From Larus michahellis (taxonomy: Eukaryota > Chordata > Aves > Charadriiformes > Laridae): DNA of 64,000 bases. The number at the start of each line of letters is the position of its first letter. Position 1 is the stretch's first letter. The notes beneath the pieces are model-generated. The model was not told the origin of the DNA and did no database searches. It was given only the letters and a program-made list of their open reading frames with translations. Below are positions 50,926 through 63,893 of this stretch, piece after piece. Position numbers and translations under genes: made by a program. Location of the stretch: contig NC_133898.1 of assembly GCF_964199755.1 (NCBI RefSeq), positions 31,003,985-31,067,984 of the forward strand, written 5' to 3'.

Positions 50926-53031
50926 TTACTGCTCACAAAAGCCTCCACTTTGCAAACCACTAAGACTTACACAATCTACAAAATTTATTATCAGTGGATC
51001 TAGCTGGCGGCATCCAGCTGTCTGTTGAGCCAGGGCTGCATGGCCCCTGTAAAAGTAACATGTCGCAGCACAGGACAGGAACTGCTGGGGAGCGTGCTGC
51101 CAGGCAGCTCGGGAGAGAAAAGGCGGCTGCTGCCTGATCTCCTGAAACTCACAGGTACAGTCATTGAGAACATCATCCTTTATGCAGCAGAGGGAGTGAA
51201 ATTCCACCCCGCTGGTCAAAACCAACTTAAAAAACACCCTTCTGGAACAACCCCCAAAAACACTGAAACAAACCACGTACGCAGGAACTTCACTAACCTG
51301 AAACTGAGAAGTGATTTCCATTCTCCTGAAGGGTTGTTCTTTTGTATCAGAACATTTGACCTTAAGTAGAAACTTCAGGTCATTTGGCTTCATGTATTTG
51401 GCTTTGACAGAGAAGGCACCTCCCTGCCAATGAGTCCCACTGGTTTTGAACTTGTGTGGTCCAGTACTCCTACACAAAAGTGCCATGGTTTACCCTCATT
51501 TTGCATAGTTATACAAGGAAGAAAGACAGTAGAAAATAAGATCCACCATCTCTCAGATTCTGCTGAAGACATTAGGAATGTGTCAAAAAAAACCCAACAA
51601 ACAACCAACAACAAACCCAACCCATAAAAAAAACCCAAACAACCCTGAAATCTGGAAGATCTGAAATCAGTCTTACAAAATATTTTATAAAGTTAGCAAC
51701 ACTCTTCTACTGTGCAAAATTCACCAGAAAATCAGTGCTGCTACCTGCAAAAGCTCTAAAATCAGTATTCATATTCTGTAACTAAAGGTCCACTCAACCT
51801 AATTCTTCCTTAATTCTTCAGTTCTACAAGGTACAATTCTTTTGAGATCCTACTTACTTAGAGAACCAAATCTAAATTTATGTAAATGGTGTTGGACATG
51901 CAGCTAAGGGAGGAGAAACGGTAATTAAACAGTAATGTCAACTCACATTTGGAGTGCGTTTTACTATATAAACAACATTTAAATTTGATGCAATGAGGAG
52001 GACTGAAAATGGCACAAGAATAACATTTCATGCCTACGAGTAACAAGTAACACGTGCTGAAGGCATATTCTGTCAACCTCTGTTCCACGGGCAAGAATGT
52101 CTCCCTGTATTTGGCTGGTGGGAGAGCAAGCTCCTGCACTGCTCGAGCATACACTCTCCTCAAACCACCAAGATGGCTATTCAACAGTGTGATTTATTGT
52201 CACAGCAAAATATATTTCCAGTGCAATCTGATTACCAAGGCAGCGTTCCTGATTCAGTGTTCCCATCAGATGATGTGAACGACAGTACAATCATCTTCTT
52301 TCTTCACTCCTTGAATTAGGTCATTTTAAAATCAGCAGATCAAAACCTTGCTAAAATGGAAGCTCTAAAATGTACAGTGTAACCATTGCTTTTACAAACT
52401 GCCTAACATGTATGCATTAAGGCAAGACAGAACTGAAAAAGTACTGTGATACTACAAATGATACAGTCACTCCTGTAATTATTTCACAGTTAAATCAGAT
52501 TATTTTTTTTTCCCCTCCACCTCCCTTAAAATGACAGCACAAAGACAAAGAATGTAATCATCTCCTTAACAGAGATGACATTTAGTCTCTAGAAGATGCT
52601 GGAAGTGATCCAGTATAGGAAAAAAACCCACAATGTTCCATCAGAAGTGTGTGAAGATAATTCTTGTAATTGGGCTAAAACAAAACTTGGAAGAGTTAAA
52701 GATTAAAGATCCTACCGGGAACATCTGGAAGGAAGTGATAGCAGAACCATGAACTTCTATAATTGGTGGCCTTGGAAGTTATCAGCAAAATGAGCTCAGA
52801 TAAAAACACCTTATAAGAATATTTGTACCAATTATTTATTTTTTCCCCAAAACACAAATGAATAAAAAAAAGGGAAAAAGCAGATTTCTTTTTTTTTTTC
52901 TAGACCTGGATAAAAGAATTATAATTTTCAACAGGTAGTTTACAATCAGTGGGGAATAAACGAACAGTCCAGGTTTCCTGATTGATCCATTCAGGGTGTG
53001 CTCAGTAGCTGTCTTTATCAAACAACTTTAT
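50926..53031 (-). other. Region downstream of TRERF1 stop; long 3' UTR or separate exons
   Basis: This stretch follows the TRERF1 stop on the same strand. AATAAA hexamers lie at 53027-53032 (overlapping the stop codon), 52835-52840 and 50984-50989, so the 3' UTR could be about 20, 200 or 2050 bases long. Inside it, two minus-strand segments (about 52.09-52.18 and 51298-51469) look coding in codon pattern and have splice-like borders; they are treated as a finding. I cannot assign them to a gene. Confidence 0.4.
52835..52840 (-). terminator. Putative proximal TRERF1 poly(A) signal (AATAAA)
   Basis: A canonical hexamer on the minus strand about 190 bases after the TRERF1 stop. Other candidates lie at 53027-53032 and much further left; which is used cannot be told from sequence. 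Confidence 0.35.
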
Positions 53032-56000
53032 TTACAACTCAGCATCATCCTGCAGTAGATCTGCATCTTCATCATCCAATAAAAGGTCAGCATCCATGAC
53101 TTCATTCTCTTCCATGACACCACCCAGCTCCTGAACAACATCGTCGTCAATGTCACCGACATTTTCCACATGTTTAACCAAATTCATGTGATCCAGAGGG
53201 ATCAAACTATGCCCAGCTGGCCCAGTAGTTCTTGCAATAGTGGCTGCCATTTCCGCTGCCACAGCAGCTTTCTGAGCCTTCTGCCTCTGCTGTTCTTCTT
53301 GTTGTCTGTGAGTTTTCATATGAGCATTGCGGCTTTTGATTTTGAAAAATACCCTAAATTTTAAAGGGAAAAAAAAAAAAAAAAAAGAGTCAGATAAAAA
53401 TGCATTGCTTTTGATGAAGTGAGCCAAAAAAGACTCAACAACCTATCAGTACATTTGCTTCCTTGTCCTGAAATAGAATTCAGTGAAGTCTTCAATGCCA
53501 TGGTGAGAATTTCAGGGACAGACTACCAGATTTACACATCCTGACTGTATCAAAATGGCCTACTCAAGACTCTGCCGGAGGTATTTGGTAGCTCCCAGAA
53601 TTGCTTCAGTATCTCTGCACATCCTAGTTCTGCCTGTACTTAGTTTCACAACGATCTTGCACAACAGGGAAAAGGTGAAGGAATCCCATGTTAGGATGGT
53701 CAAACTCAAGCACAGAAACACAGAGAAGATTTCCCACTGTCACATGCAAGTCTATGCTGAAGGAGGAAGCTGGACTGCCAGATGTAAAAATTCCATCAGG
53801 TAAACAGATTTCGGGAAAACTGGAGTAAGTACTGTAGGGGAAGCATCCAAAATGTCATGCAAACCAGTCTCTGAAGATTTTGGTAAGAGGACATGTCTTC
53901 TAAGGGGAAACTGCTCTTTTGAGACCACCAGAGCAAAACAAAGTTTCTCACAACACTATTCATCTGGAATATGAATAAGCAAATGTGATGCCATACTGCA
54001 GACACTCATATTCACTTACTTGCCACACTCCTTGCAAGGAAAGATTGTTGTCGGGTCGGTCTCACCGCTTGTTGTGCTATGGGCAGGTGAACTCTTGATG
54101 GAGCAGTACCCGCTCTGCGTACCAGATTTCTGCTTAGTGCCTGGAATGGTGCATCGTGTTTTTGTCACCTGATTCGTACCTCCATGAATGCGAGCATGGC
54201 CATTTAGCGCTTGTCGGGAACTGAACACCTGACGGGGAGTAGGGTGGAGGGAAGAAAATAGAAATAAAAATCAAGAAATATTGCACTGGAACAGGAGCTC
54301 CAGAAAGAAGTATGCTGAATGCATGCTACAATAGAACAACTGTACACGTCTAATATGCACAAACAATCCACTTGGTAAATGCTGCTTGCTCTCAGCTCTA
54401 TCTCACTACAGTTAAAGAAACTGAGTCATAATAAAACAAACCAGTGAGCTATCTTATTATTACAGTTGTATAACAAAAAGGTAATCAATCAGAGCTGTTA
54501 CCATATAGTACTTCTACTCAATACAACACCTCAGGATACAATTTTATGTACAGATCAGCATATTGCCTATATTTTGTGATGTGGGAACTAAAAGCAGGGA
54601 AAATGATTTGTCCGAAGATATTCAGGAGATATCACTGGCCAGGAACAGCCCAAAACCCTCATTTCCAAAATCACGATTCACTAGAATACAACCCCCCTGC
54701 TGTTAAAGGTACCAAATACACGTACAGCGCCACAGTTTGGCATTTCACAGATGAAGGAGGACGAAGAAAGTGAAAGACTCTGAAGGGAAGGCAGATCTAT
54801 AGGTCCAACAAGAGGGATAGCTGGTGGGTCAGGAGACTTCTGCATTTCCCTTTCTTCCTTTCTGTCTTCTTCTGTCTCCTCATCTTCCTCTAACACTTCC
54901 TCTTCTCCACTTGTCTGAAATAGACACTGCGTTTAAGAAATACTAGAAATATGTTCAAAGACAGGCAGTACTGGATAGTAGTACATAGAGAGTACGGGAA
55001 CAACACAGTGCTCAGTCAAGTCTGCTTCCAGGTTTCAGTATTTTCTCCCATCCTGAATGAGCTTCTGGTCTTGCTGGAACTACCACCCCTTAATGGACAA
55101 GCTACAGCTCATGAAGCTTCATAGCAGTGCTTAAAACACCCTTCATCTGCATTACAGAGCTGTGCCTCCAGGAATCTACAGATGCCAAGGTGCAATATTC
55201 TCCCCCTCAACTGTTAGAATAGCAATGTACACTATATTCATAGTCAAATTAAATTTCTTATTTAAAAAAACCCAAACAACAACAACAACCACCACCCCCC
55301 TAAATATCTCTTAAGACTACTCGGACTACCTGTAATACAGACCTTGCACGCAAAGAATTGCATTGCCAGTCTGTGTAAATGGTATTTGTACTAGAATATT
55401 AGAGCAGCCTTTAGGAGCACACACAGACAGGCACAGGAATAATTTACAGAGGTTTACCTGCTTTATCGGTAGCTGTAATTGCTGGACTGGAGATAGATAA
55501 TGCTATAGTCAAAACACTTTTATCCCATTACAGTCCAGGAACACAAAATTTTGGTGTAGCTGAGATCACAGAATGCTCATACAGAAGATAATTTAGAATT
55601 TTGGAAAAATTGTAGTTGGAAGAGACAGAGCTATGTCACCTAGTTCAACCTCCTCCTCAAAACAGGACAAACGTAACAGTTATCAAGTGTTAAACTTTCT
55701 CATATTCTTTTCGACTTACCAGGCATTCCTCTCTTTTTTTCTCTAAACGTGTTCTGTGTTTCCGTCCCAAACGCAAGATTTTCTTCCAGGTATAGTAGTA
55801 TTCCACACACTGTGCAACTGTCTTAGACTTAACCTGTAGTTAAGTAATTGCAGAAATAGTCCAATTTTTTGTTTTCGTTCAACACAATTTGTATATATAT
55901 TACAAGAGGCAGGCTGTATTTCTCAAACATTCAAATGGAGAGAAAAAAGACAGTTTAACTACAACAGGAACACTCTTGTAGAATAATTTTATTTTAGTTA

Positions 56001-59000
56001 TTGTTTTTCAGTCAAATTTATGTTGACTATTTCAGCCTTAGTACATTTCTGTGTGATTCTCTAGACTCTAGTTAGAAAATGACTGAGAATATACTTTTAT
56101 AGCTCAAGCGTACAATACCACCGAGAAATCTAGGAAATAACACTTGGGTCCCACAAACGCAAATGTTTTTCAACATTTGAACTAACAAGTAAAGTATTCT
56201 GCCCCGAGATGTATATGCCTTGCCTCTTCTGCTATGTGTCAGAACATGAAAATTAAGCCCAAACACATTCTCTCTTTATTAACAGGTTTCAACCCTTTCT
56301 GGCACAAGGCTCAATGCCAGTGACTCAGGTACCTTTTAACAAACTGCCAGAGAACACCAAGATGATAGCGGAGCACCATACTTGTCCCACAAATGGAATG
56401 CCATGACTTGGACTCCAGGTGTGAAAACTTTCACATATAATAACAAGAGGAACAGATTTTTTTAATTTTTTTAACTGTTTTTTACTGGTGCTGCAGTTGC
56501 ATGCATAGGTACACCAAAAGGAATACACCACTCCTAACTGCTTTCTTGTAACCACTGTGGACTCTATGCCTGCAATGAGCTTGTCTGGCACTGGAGGGAA
56601 AATGCAGCAGAACAGAATGCAGTAAATGGAAAAAAAATAATTGACAGAACAGAAATAACCTTACCATTTTCTGTACAAATATGAAATCTTTACTGTAGGT
56701 GGATAATGCCTCTTTGAACAGCCTCCTTTCTTGATGCGTCCATTTGTCGGAGCCTTAAAAAAGCATGAATTCATTATAAACAATAAACCTCCATCACTTT
56801 TATGTTGATGAAGTAGCTGAAAAAAACACCTGGGAAACCTCAAGCACATGCCAGTGATTACCGCTACCCAAATACAAGTATGGCTGCACCGACTCAGACC
56901 TCGAGCCCATCTAACCCCTATTAGTTCTCCAGCAGCGGTCACAGGCAGTTGCCTAGGAAACAGTAAGATCAGGGCAAGCAAATACAATGCCTCTCCCTAA
57001 TTTTTCCTAACCTCTGACCACTTTCAGCGCAGGGGATTTCCTGAGTCTGTTGCAATTTGCTTATTTAGTAACTATCCTTCTAAGCGCTGACCCACTCTTC
57101 CTTTCAACCAATTAAACTTCTTGCACCCAAAACATCCTTTGCCAAGGAGTTTCACAGATCAGTAGACCCTCCGCATGAAGAACCACCTCCTTTTCTTTGT
57201 TTCCTGGCTCCCAGTAGCTTTGCTGGATGACCCTTCGTTCTTCAAGTGGAAGAGAAAGCGAGCCCAATCTCGACCATCATCTCCACGCTATTCAGGATTG
57301 CATGTCCTTCCTGTCACTCCCACACCTTTGGTCATTACTGCTATCCCTCTCTCAACCTTTTCCAGTACTAAGACATTCCTATAGAGATGAAGGGACCAGA
57401 AAGGCACATGATAGTCAACATATAAGCAATCCACAGACTTGCACAGTGACATCACCATGTTCTCTATCCTCTTTAACATTTGACTTGGATTTTTTTAGCT
57501 GTTGTAAAAGACAGAGCTGATGCTTTCGTAAAACTAGCATTATAATCCCAAGGTCTCACTCTAATTGAGAAGTATCACCACAGAGCTCATCATTTTATAT
57601 GTAAAGCTTATATTGCTTATTCCCAAATATGCCACTTTACATTCAGCTACACAGAAGTTCATCTATCATTTTGTTCTCCAGATGGTAGTTTTTATAAGGT
57701 CCTTTTGCAGCTCTTCACTTGCATGGCTTGAGGTAAGACACTTAAATCCTCTGTGATAAAGGTCACAAGCAGATAGAGATTGTAGCAATGTGCAATATGC
57801 ACAAAATGCTTTCTGATTGTTTAATGGAAGCTGTATATAAAACTTTAAAATATTGTTATTTTCCATTTGCTTCACCAGCCTAACTGCCCATGAAAATGTG
57901 AAATCAACGTTTAAATTGAAATGAATTTGTGTTTCCTCAGTATTACTCAAACAGAAGGAACACAAGATTGCTCTACTGCATCAAAGCAGTGTCCTATTTG
58001 TAAGAGTGGGCAGCATTACATACATTAAAGGAAGGATATGCAAGAAGCCATAAAGCGTATGCCTTTGAAATGACTTACACTGTGAGAAGACTCTGCTTCA
58101 GTCTGTCTGAGAGTTTTAGAAATTTCAAAAACTTTTATCAAGAGAAATCCTTAATATTCCTGCCAATGTTACCATTCTCCATAGAAATCCTTGCCCCTGC
58201 ACTGAATTCAATTAACTCAGACTTGGCACCATACATGGTATTGAACTCTACAGGTTACTTATGTCTATATATATATATATATAAAAGATTATTTTTATTA
58301 ACTGCAAATGTTTTGCTTTTCAGTGTCAACTCCCAGGCTCACAAGCTAAGAGCAGGTATCTCACCACTCCATCATATGCTAAAAACTACAAATTTAACTT
58401 TCCTGCAACCTGTTTTCTGCAGGCTTTTCCAGTACTGGATATAAGCATGCATTAGTTATTTCCAGAGATTTACACTAAAGCTCTCTTAAGCATCAGAGAA
58501 AGGCACTGGCGTCAAGCCACGAATTTTATTTATTCTGTTATCACCCAAAGATCTTTTTGCTGACACGCTGCCTTGCCATCTTTCCCACCCTGAACCAGCG
58601 TCATTCCTTTCTTACACAACTTGCCAGTCATTTGCATTTACCCTCCCTTTGGGCAGGGGTAAATGCACTGATTCAGTCCAGCAGCCTGCTCTATGCCAAA
58701 ATGCAACTTTAAAAAGGATGACAACACCAAAGGAGAGATTTTAGTTTTCACCAAACCTCTCTAGTCATGCTCTCCTGCCTCTACCCCACCCTCCTGAAAA
58801 GAAAAAAAAAAAAAAAAATAATCACTTCCATGAACTAATTTTATTGTACACCTATGGAGGATTCAGGCCTTACAGAATTTCCCCAATAGCTGTGGTATTA
58901 GCAGGGACCCTTATAAGATTATGCGGGTTAATTGGAAGTAACCTAATTAATAGAATAAATCCTGTGTAGGAAAAGAAACAGAAGAAAAGCTGTTTTTAAC

Positions 59001-62000
59001 TCTGGTTGCTGGGAAACCGCTTTTGCTCTTGTTAGCTTGAGGGAGATACAGAGAACGTGTATAGAGAGATATCTGCAATGCAGCAAGGAAGAATTTTTGA
59101 CTTCGTAACATAGATCAAATTTTAAAGCTGATCTTTTATGTTTAGACATTTATTCTACATTTTGTTTTACCTGCCATACTGGGTTTGCACTGATTAACTG
59201 ACAATAAATATCTTCTACTAATCTGGGGACTCTGGTCCCAATCTCTGGGTTTCAAGGGGGCTACACCTACACCCACGGAGCCCCCCTCAGAGGTGTCTCA
59301 AATCCATTAGATGCAGCCTATGCTGGGTCTGATCCACACCCGATCACAGGACGTAGAAGTTTTCAGACCGCCTGAAGCACATTATTTCAGAGACAATCTC
59401 TCCTGCAATTCTCCCTGCAGCAGAACTTCAGACCTGAGAAATTCCACTGTTCAAATGAAAACAATTCAAGTGTTTGCAACAGCGCTCCTCTTGCATTAGA
59501 TACATGTTCCCTCTTCCTTCCCTAAAACACCACCCTGACAGATGGCAAAGCATTAGGACAGAGAGATTAGAGCATTCTTCTGAGCAGCCTTGGGTCAGCA
59601 TGCCCACCTCTCTTGGCACACAACAGAAAATCCTCAAGTTTTACAACTTGCTTTCCTCACAAACCAACAGGTTTCAAAGGCGAGCTATTCGCTTGTACCC
59701 TCATTCGAGGGCAATGCTAAGGATGAGTTTGCATGTTTATTATTTGTGGTATCAATTAATTCTCATGAGACAGTGCCATTCTCTGTTTTGGTCTATTCCA
59801 CCTTTAAATGTGGTGGGGCCCAAGAGCTGTGACTTCTGAGCACGGAGCAGAAAGCCCAAAGAGTTAACCCAAACAAATGCCACTTGAAGTTATATTAAGC
59901 TATTCATGCACTGGATTGTGAGAAATTCCCATATGCCTCAAGTGGCTGATTATCAACCACAAATAAACTATTATTCAAGAGCTGCTGCATGGTGCTAGAG
60001 TGTGGCTGTCAATATAAGTTGCAATCACATGTTGCATTCAAGAGCATTAGTAAGTAATGCTTTGTCTCGTTATTTTACGGTACTTAAATCCAGACTGGGG
60101 AGATTTTGTTTCATGCTGTGATAAGCAGAATCAAACTTCCTTTCCTGCTTAAGAAACAGGGATAGACTGATGTCCACAGGTCTCAGTGCTAGTTAACAAG
60201 GATTAGTGTCATCTCATGTGAGAGATTAAGCAAAACAGTCTCTCCTGGCCCCTCCCTGCATCACAATTAAACACTTTCTGAAACTACTGGGAAGTTGCTT
60301 CAGTAAAGACTGTTCCTCCTCCTCTGACACACAAGCAGAAATTTCTTATCTGCTCTGCTAATTAGATCACTCACTGAGGATGCGGCTGCCAGGATATCTC
60401 CTCATCTTCCTGCTCTCACACATATGATTTGGTGTCACCTCTTCAGACAAGAGACCCTGGTCAAAGCTCCCAGCTGACACTCTCCAACACCCCCCTCCAT
60501 ATCCACCTTTGGACTGCAACAGGGCTGTTACCAAAGGCACCAGGCATCTCCCCCAGACAAGACTCAAAACCTGATTTCACATTTATTCACTCTCGTAATC
60601 AGCTGCCATCAAACATGTTTCTGTTCTTGCTCTCAGGCTGAGGGGTTAAGGAGTTGCTTTACAAAAGAGCCCTTGTTACTTGGAAGTCTTTCCAGTGAGA
60701 CGCTACAGCCTGGAAGTAGCTTGCTTCTATACTTATGTCGTACAATGACTTTAACTGGAAATGAGTATATGACCCTGGACATTGTGATTGATTGACCACC
60801 AGAAGATTCTTGGCTTGTTTCCTATTGAGCCTAAACTGGAGATGTGGTCTTAAATCTCTTATGTAAAGCCCTATTCTGTGTGTCCAAGCAGTTGTTAGCC
60901 GCTATGAAGCATTAAGCAGTAACATGGAGGGTTAGAGGAGAGACATTTGCCACCTATGCTTAGGTGACATTAAGTCCAATGGCTTAACACCACCTTGTGC
61001 ATTTCACAGGGCACTTCATCATCAAAATACAGTTCTTGCTGTGTTTGTTAAAGAAGTCACCAACTCGGACACGTTTCTTTTCGGCTAGATACACAAAAAA
61101 GAGGCTCTATATTCAGTACTATGACACTAGTGAGAGTTAGAGCACTGCCTCTTTGGCAGGATGCTCATGATTATCATATTCATTTATCATTCACCATCAC
61201 CTCAGAAAAGGAAGGCATGATAGCAGACTTTTACATATCAGAAAATGAAGACCTCACTGCTAGTAAATTATATTCTATGAATAGCAGCAGTTTTAAAAGG
61301 AGATCAAATTAAATTTTAGTTTAAAAGAAAAAAGAAAATTACTTAAGGCAGTTTTAAATCTGTAGAACCCTACACAGCAACATAGATGCAAAGTTTCTAT
61401 ACATCGTCAGTCAGGTAAAAAACTGCCAAACTTGTAACAAAAGGCTCTGGAAGAACCACTCAGCACTGTCCGCATCACCTCTCGATTAGACGCTGCCATC
61501 CCTGCAGCAGACAGCAGAGTGTGCAGCATGATCCCACGCTCCAGCCTGGGATGCCTGCCTTAGCCTTTCTATACCAGCAGATACACAGATCGCAAGGAAA
61601 CCTACCGGCGTAGTGGTAATTTGCCAAAGGGTGACACTTCAATCTCAGTGGCTTTCTCAACAGCAGCTTCTCAAGAGCAACCTAAATGAAAAAGCAAAAT
61701 GAATTAGCAAATGCAGTCAGCTGCTGCTCACAACTGCATTTAGAAGACTATTTGGTATGAGGATATGAATTAATTTTCTCTCTTTTTTCCTTTCTGTCAC
61801 ACAAAATCACATCAAATTACTCCAAGGCCCATTAATGCTGTACCTCACAGAAGAGCACCTAATGCACACCTGTCCTGCCTTAATTAGCACAAATGTGGCT
61901 ATTACTTAGCAACTCCCAGCTCTTCCCTCCCTTCTGCATGCCACATGCAAATATGTTTATAGCGTTTGATTTGATAGTGTTAATCAATAGTAATATTTAA

Positions 62001-63860
62001 TGGTTGATTTGATAGCATTAATATTTACAGTGTGAAGTGTTTTAGATTATCTGTTTAGGTCAACATCTGTCAGGAAAGACAGCAAGTACAGTTAATCCTC
62101 CTTTGGATCAGGGAGACAGGTGATTTGTGGATCCCTAAAAATTTTCCCCTGACAATGCAGAACCCCCTATATAGAAAATTTCATGTCCTGACAGTAAGTT
62201 CAGCCACCTACCTCAGACCCCTCATATACAGCTAAGAGAGCTTAAGGAAACCAGGACACAAGCTAAAAACTACTGTATTAGACAATCCTGTGAGATTTAT
62301 TCCAGCTCTGTGTTCTGTCGCATTTTGTTTTACATTGGCTTTCCAGGAACTGGTGCAGGGCCTTGTCTTTCCCTAACACTGGCCAAAACGGATCTTTTGC
62401 CCTAGTTAATAACATACCCGTCACTAAACTAATGCAAATATTTGAAATGCATTATTTATATGAGAACTGTGTGCAATTACCTCACAGTTCTGAACAAATA
62501 AGTAGATGTGACTGCTGCTACAAAAAAGGGTTTTTATAAGGGCTAGAAGAGGACTAAGCTCTCTGTGACCAAACATAAAGCTTGTGAAATATCAGGGCTG
62601 GAGCAAGCACTAGGAGACATTCAAAGCCCCAAGGCTATAAACTAAGTAATCTTATCTATATGAAATATACAGTAAGCCTTCAGAGAGGCACTGCTTTGAA
62701 ATTTAAATTTGTTAAAGAATGAAAGGGAAAAGTCATTCCACAAAAATGTTACAGGATGTTTAAAGCATCACTGCGAATCAATCAGAAATCTCTTTTTTAT
62801 ATAACCATATCTAAATCCATTTAATAAAGCATGCTAATTTATCTGCAGAAGAGGATCATATCTCCCCTTTCAGCTTCTTATCTTACCATAATATCTCCTT
62901 TAGCTTCAAAGAGAGAGTGCAAAGCGTATTCTGAGTTAGTTCCTCCACCAGGTAACACACTGGAACAGCTCATATTTAGAAGGTCTTCCACTGTCAGAAA
63001 CAAGTCAACATTTTACTGCTAATACAGTAGCCTGTCAGTCAAACATCCAGAGCAAAGCATTCTGTAATGCCACTCAAAGGCCATGTAGTTCACGGCAGCA
63101 GCTTTCATACTCTCTCCCTCCCCAGTACCTCATCTCCTGGTTTTAGTATCACTCACTGAGGAGTGGATGTGACAGGATTTGCAGAGCAGATCCTTGGGAT
63201 GGGACCGGCTGCTGCAGAGCCAGAGATTTAGCTGTAAGGCAGCGGCTTGCACAGGCCAGTGATGTTGCTCTGCCAAGAAGGCTCCAGCCAGGGTAGAGAA
63301 ACAGAAATAAACCATGCTGGAAGCAGGAATAAACTCTAATCAGGACTGGTAGAAGCCACTGGAGCCTGTCACACTTCCTCTGAGGTATGGTCACAGGACA
63401 GGCCCAGGAGCCATCAGCTGCCTCTCATCTATGACCTCTGCCCATCCAGGCAGTTCACTACCCAAAAAAACCCCGCTTCCCAGCAATGACCTTTCCCCCT
63501 TGGCTGCCAGAAAGCAGTTAATCCAGACTTCACTTTAAGTGCCACTATATAACGCTGTTACTCCGAGCCTGTAACGTGCAGTTTTGGTCTCTTGCTCTGC
63601 ATTCTCAGTAATTAATACTCTCTTGAATATTTTGTACAGTATACACATGAGGAATCAATGTGAATTTCTTCAACAGGCACAGGTTGACACATGAAATTCT
63701 AAAACGGCAAGTCATTGTACCTCTTTGTTGGAAGACTTTGTTCTCCAGTTCCGGCCACGGTTTCCACACCAAAGTAGCCTTATGCACATCTTTCTCCATT
63801 AGCAATCTGTCCTGCAGCTCAGGAATATCAGCCTGAAACCTGGACCCAATATTGATTCGA
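53032..63860 (-). CDS. TRERF1: Transcriptional-regulating factor 1, 3' part (ELM2-SANT-C2H2)
   Basis: Nuclear DNA-binding factor (TReP-132 family) with the ELM2-SANT pair that typically recruits histone deacetylases. Coding exons, 5' to 3': 63721-63860, 62887-62990, 61606-61681, 56665-56753, 55720-55833, 54726-54914, 54020-54228 and 53032-53353. These are 1243 nt (413 aa) and phase-consistent. ELM2 begins [20 protein letters not shown] and runs through [19 protein letters not shown] reads [20 protein letters not shown] and [20 protein letters not shown]. Then come an acidic linker and two C2H2 fingers, each split by an intron: C230-C235-H248-H252 and C302-C305-H318-H322, numbered within this fragment. 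The C-terminus is acidic ([11 protein letters not shown]). The 5' exons lie beyond the right edge, so this is partial by window, not truncated. The paralogue MIDEAS has a similar tail; adjacency to MRPS10 favours TRERF1. Confidence 0.9.
54560..54695 (-). repeat. MIR/CORE-SINE-like fragment
   Basis: The plus strand follows the complement of an old tRNA-derived amniote SINE: GTGGGAACTAAAAGCAGGG, then GATTTGTCCGAAGATATTC, then TCACTGGCCAGGAACAG and a terminal CACTAGAATA. It ends about 30 bases from TRERF1 exon 54726-54914. Diverged, with approximate ends. Confidence 0.6.
55565..55705 (-). repeat. Diverged CR1 LINE 3' fragment
   Basis: Complement of a CR1 tail: TCACAGAATG, then TAGTTGGAAGAGACAGAG, then CACCTAGTTCAACCTCCTCC and CAAAACAGGACAAAC. 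It lies in a TRERF1 intron and ends just before exon 55720-55833. More diverged than the copy at 39.4 kb. Confidence 0.75.
56870..57745 (-). repeat. Old CR1-family LINE, about 0.9 kb of its 3' part
   Basis: The plus strand reads as the complement of an ancient amniote CR1. From the left come its 3' end (GCACCGACTCAGACCTCGAG), the TTTGCCAAGGAGTTTCACAG block near 57140, CAACCTTTTCCAGTACTAAG near 57354, and CATCATTTTATATGTAAAGC near 57588. The order agrees with the consensus as I remember it, so this is one reversed copy inside a TRERF1 intron. Many small indels mark it as old. Confidence 0.8.
57746..61605. other. TRERF1 intron sequence without further features
   Basis: Continuation of the large TRERF1 intron (56754-61605). 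Apart from the TA run at 58266-58283 and a poly-A tract at 58802-58819 I see no repeat, RNA gene or exon here. Confidence 0.5.
58266..58283. repeat. (TA)n microsatellite
   Basis: An uninterrupted TA run of nine units in a TRERF1 intron. Confidence 0.9.
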
Positions 63861-63870
63861 CTATAAAGAC

Positions 63871-63893
63871 AAATAAATAAATAAATAAATATT
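63871..63893. repeat. (AAAT)n microsatellite
   Basis: Five and a half AAAT units, 10 bases upstream of the ELM2 exon on the coding strand side. Read on the minus strand they are T-rich and contribute the pyrimidine-rich tract before that exon's acceptor. Confidence 0.85.

Noticed and set aside
50926..51297. Continuation of the minus-strand open frame past the 51298 donor
   Set aside because: The translation becomes Cys-rich and unprotein-like beyond the donor-like site, so only the part upstream of it was considered as an exon candidate.
57175..57520. Open frames of 69 and 97 codons
   Set aside because: They fall entirely inside the reversed CR1 copy and are non-coding remnants of it.
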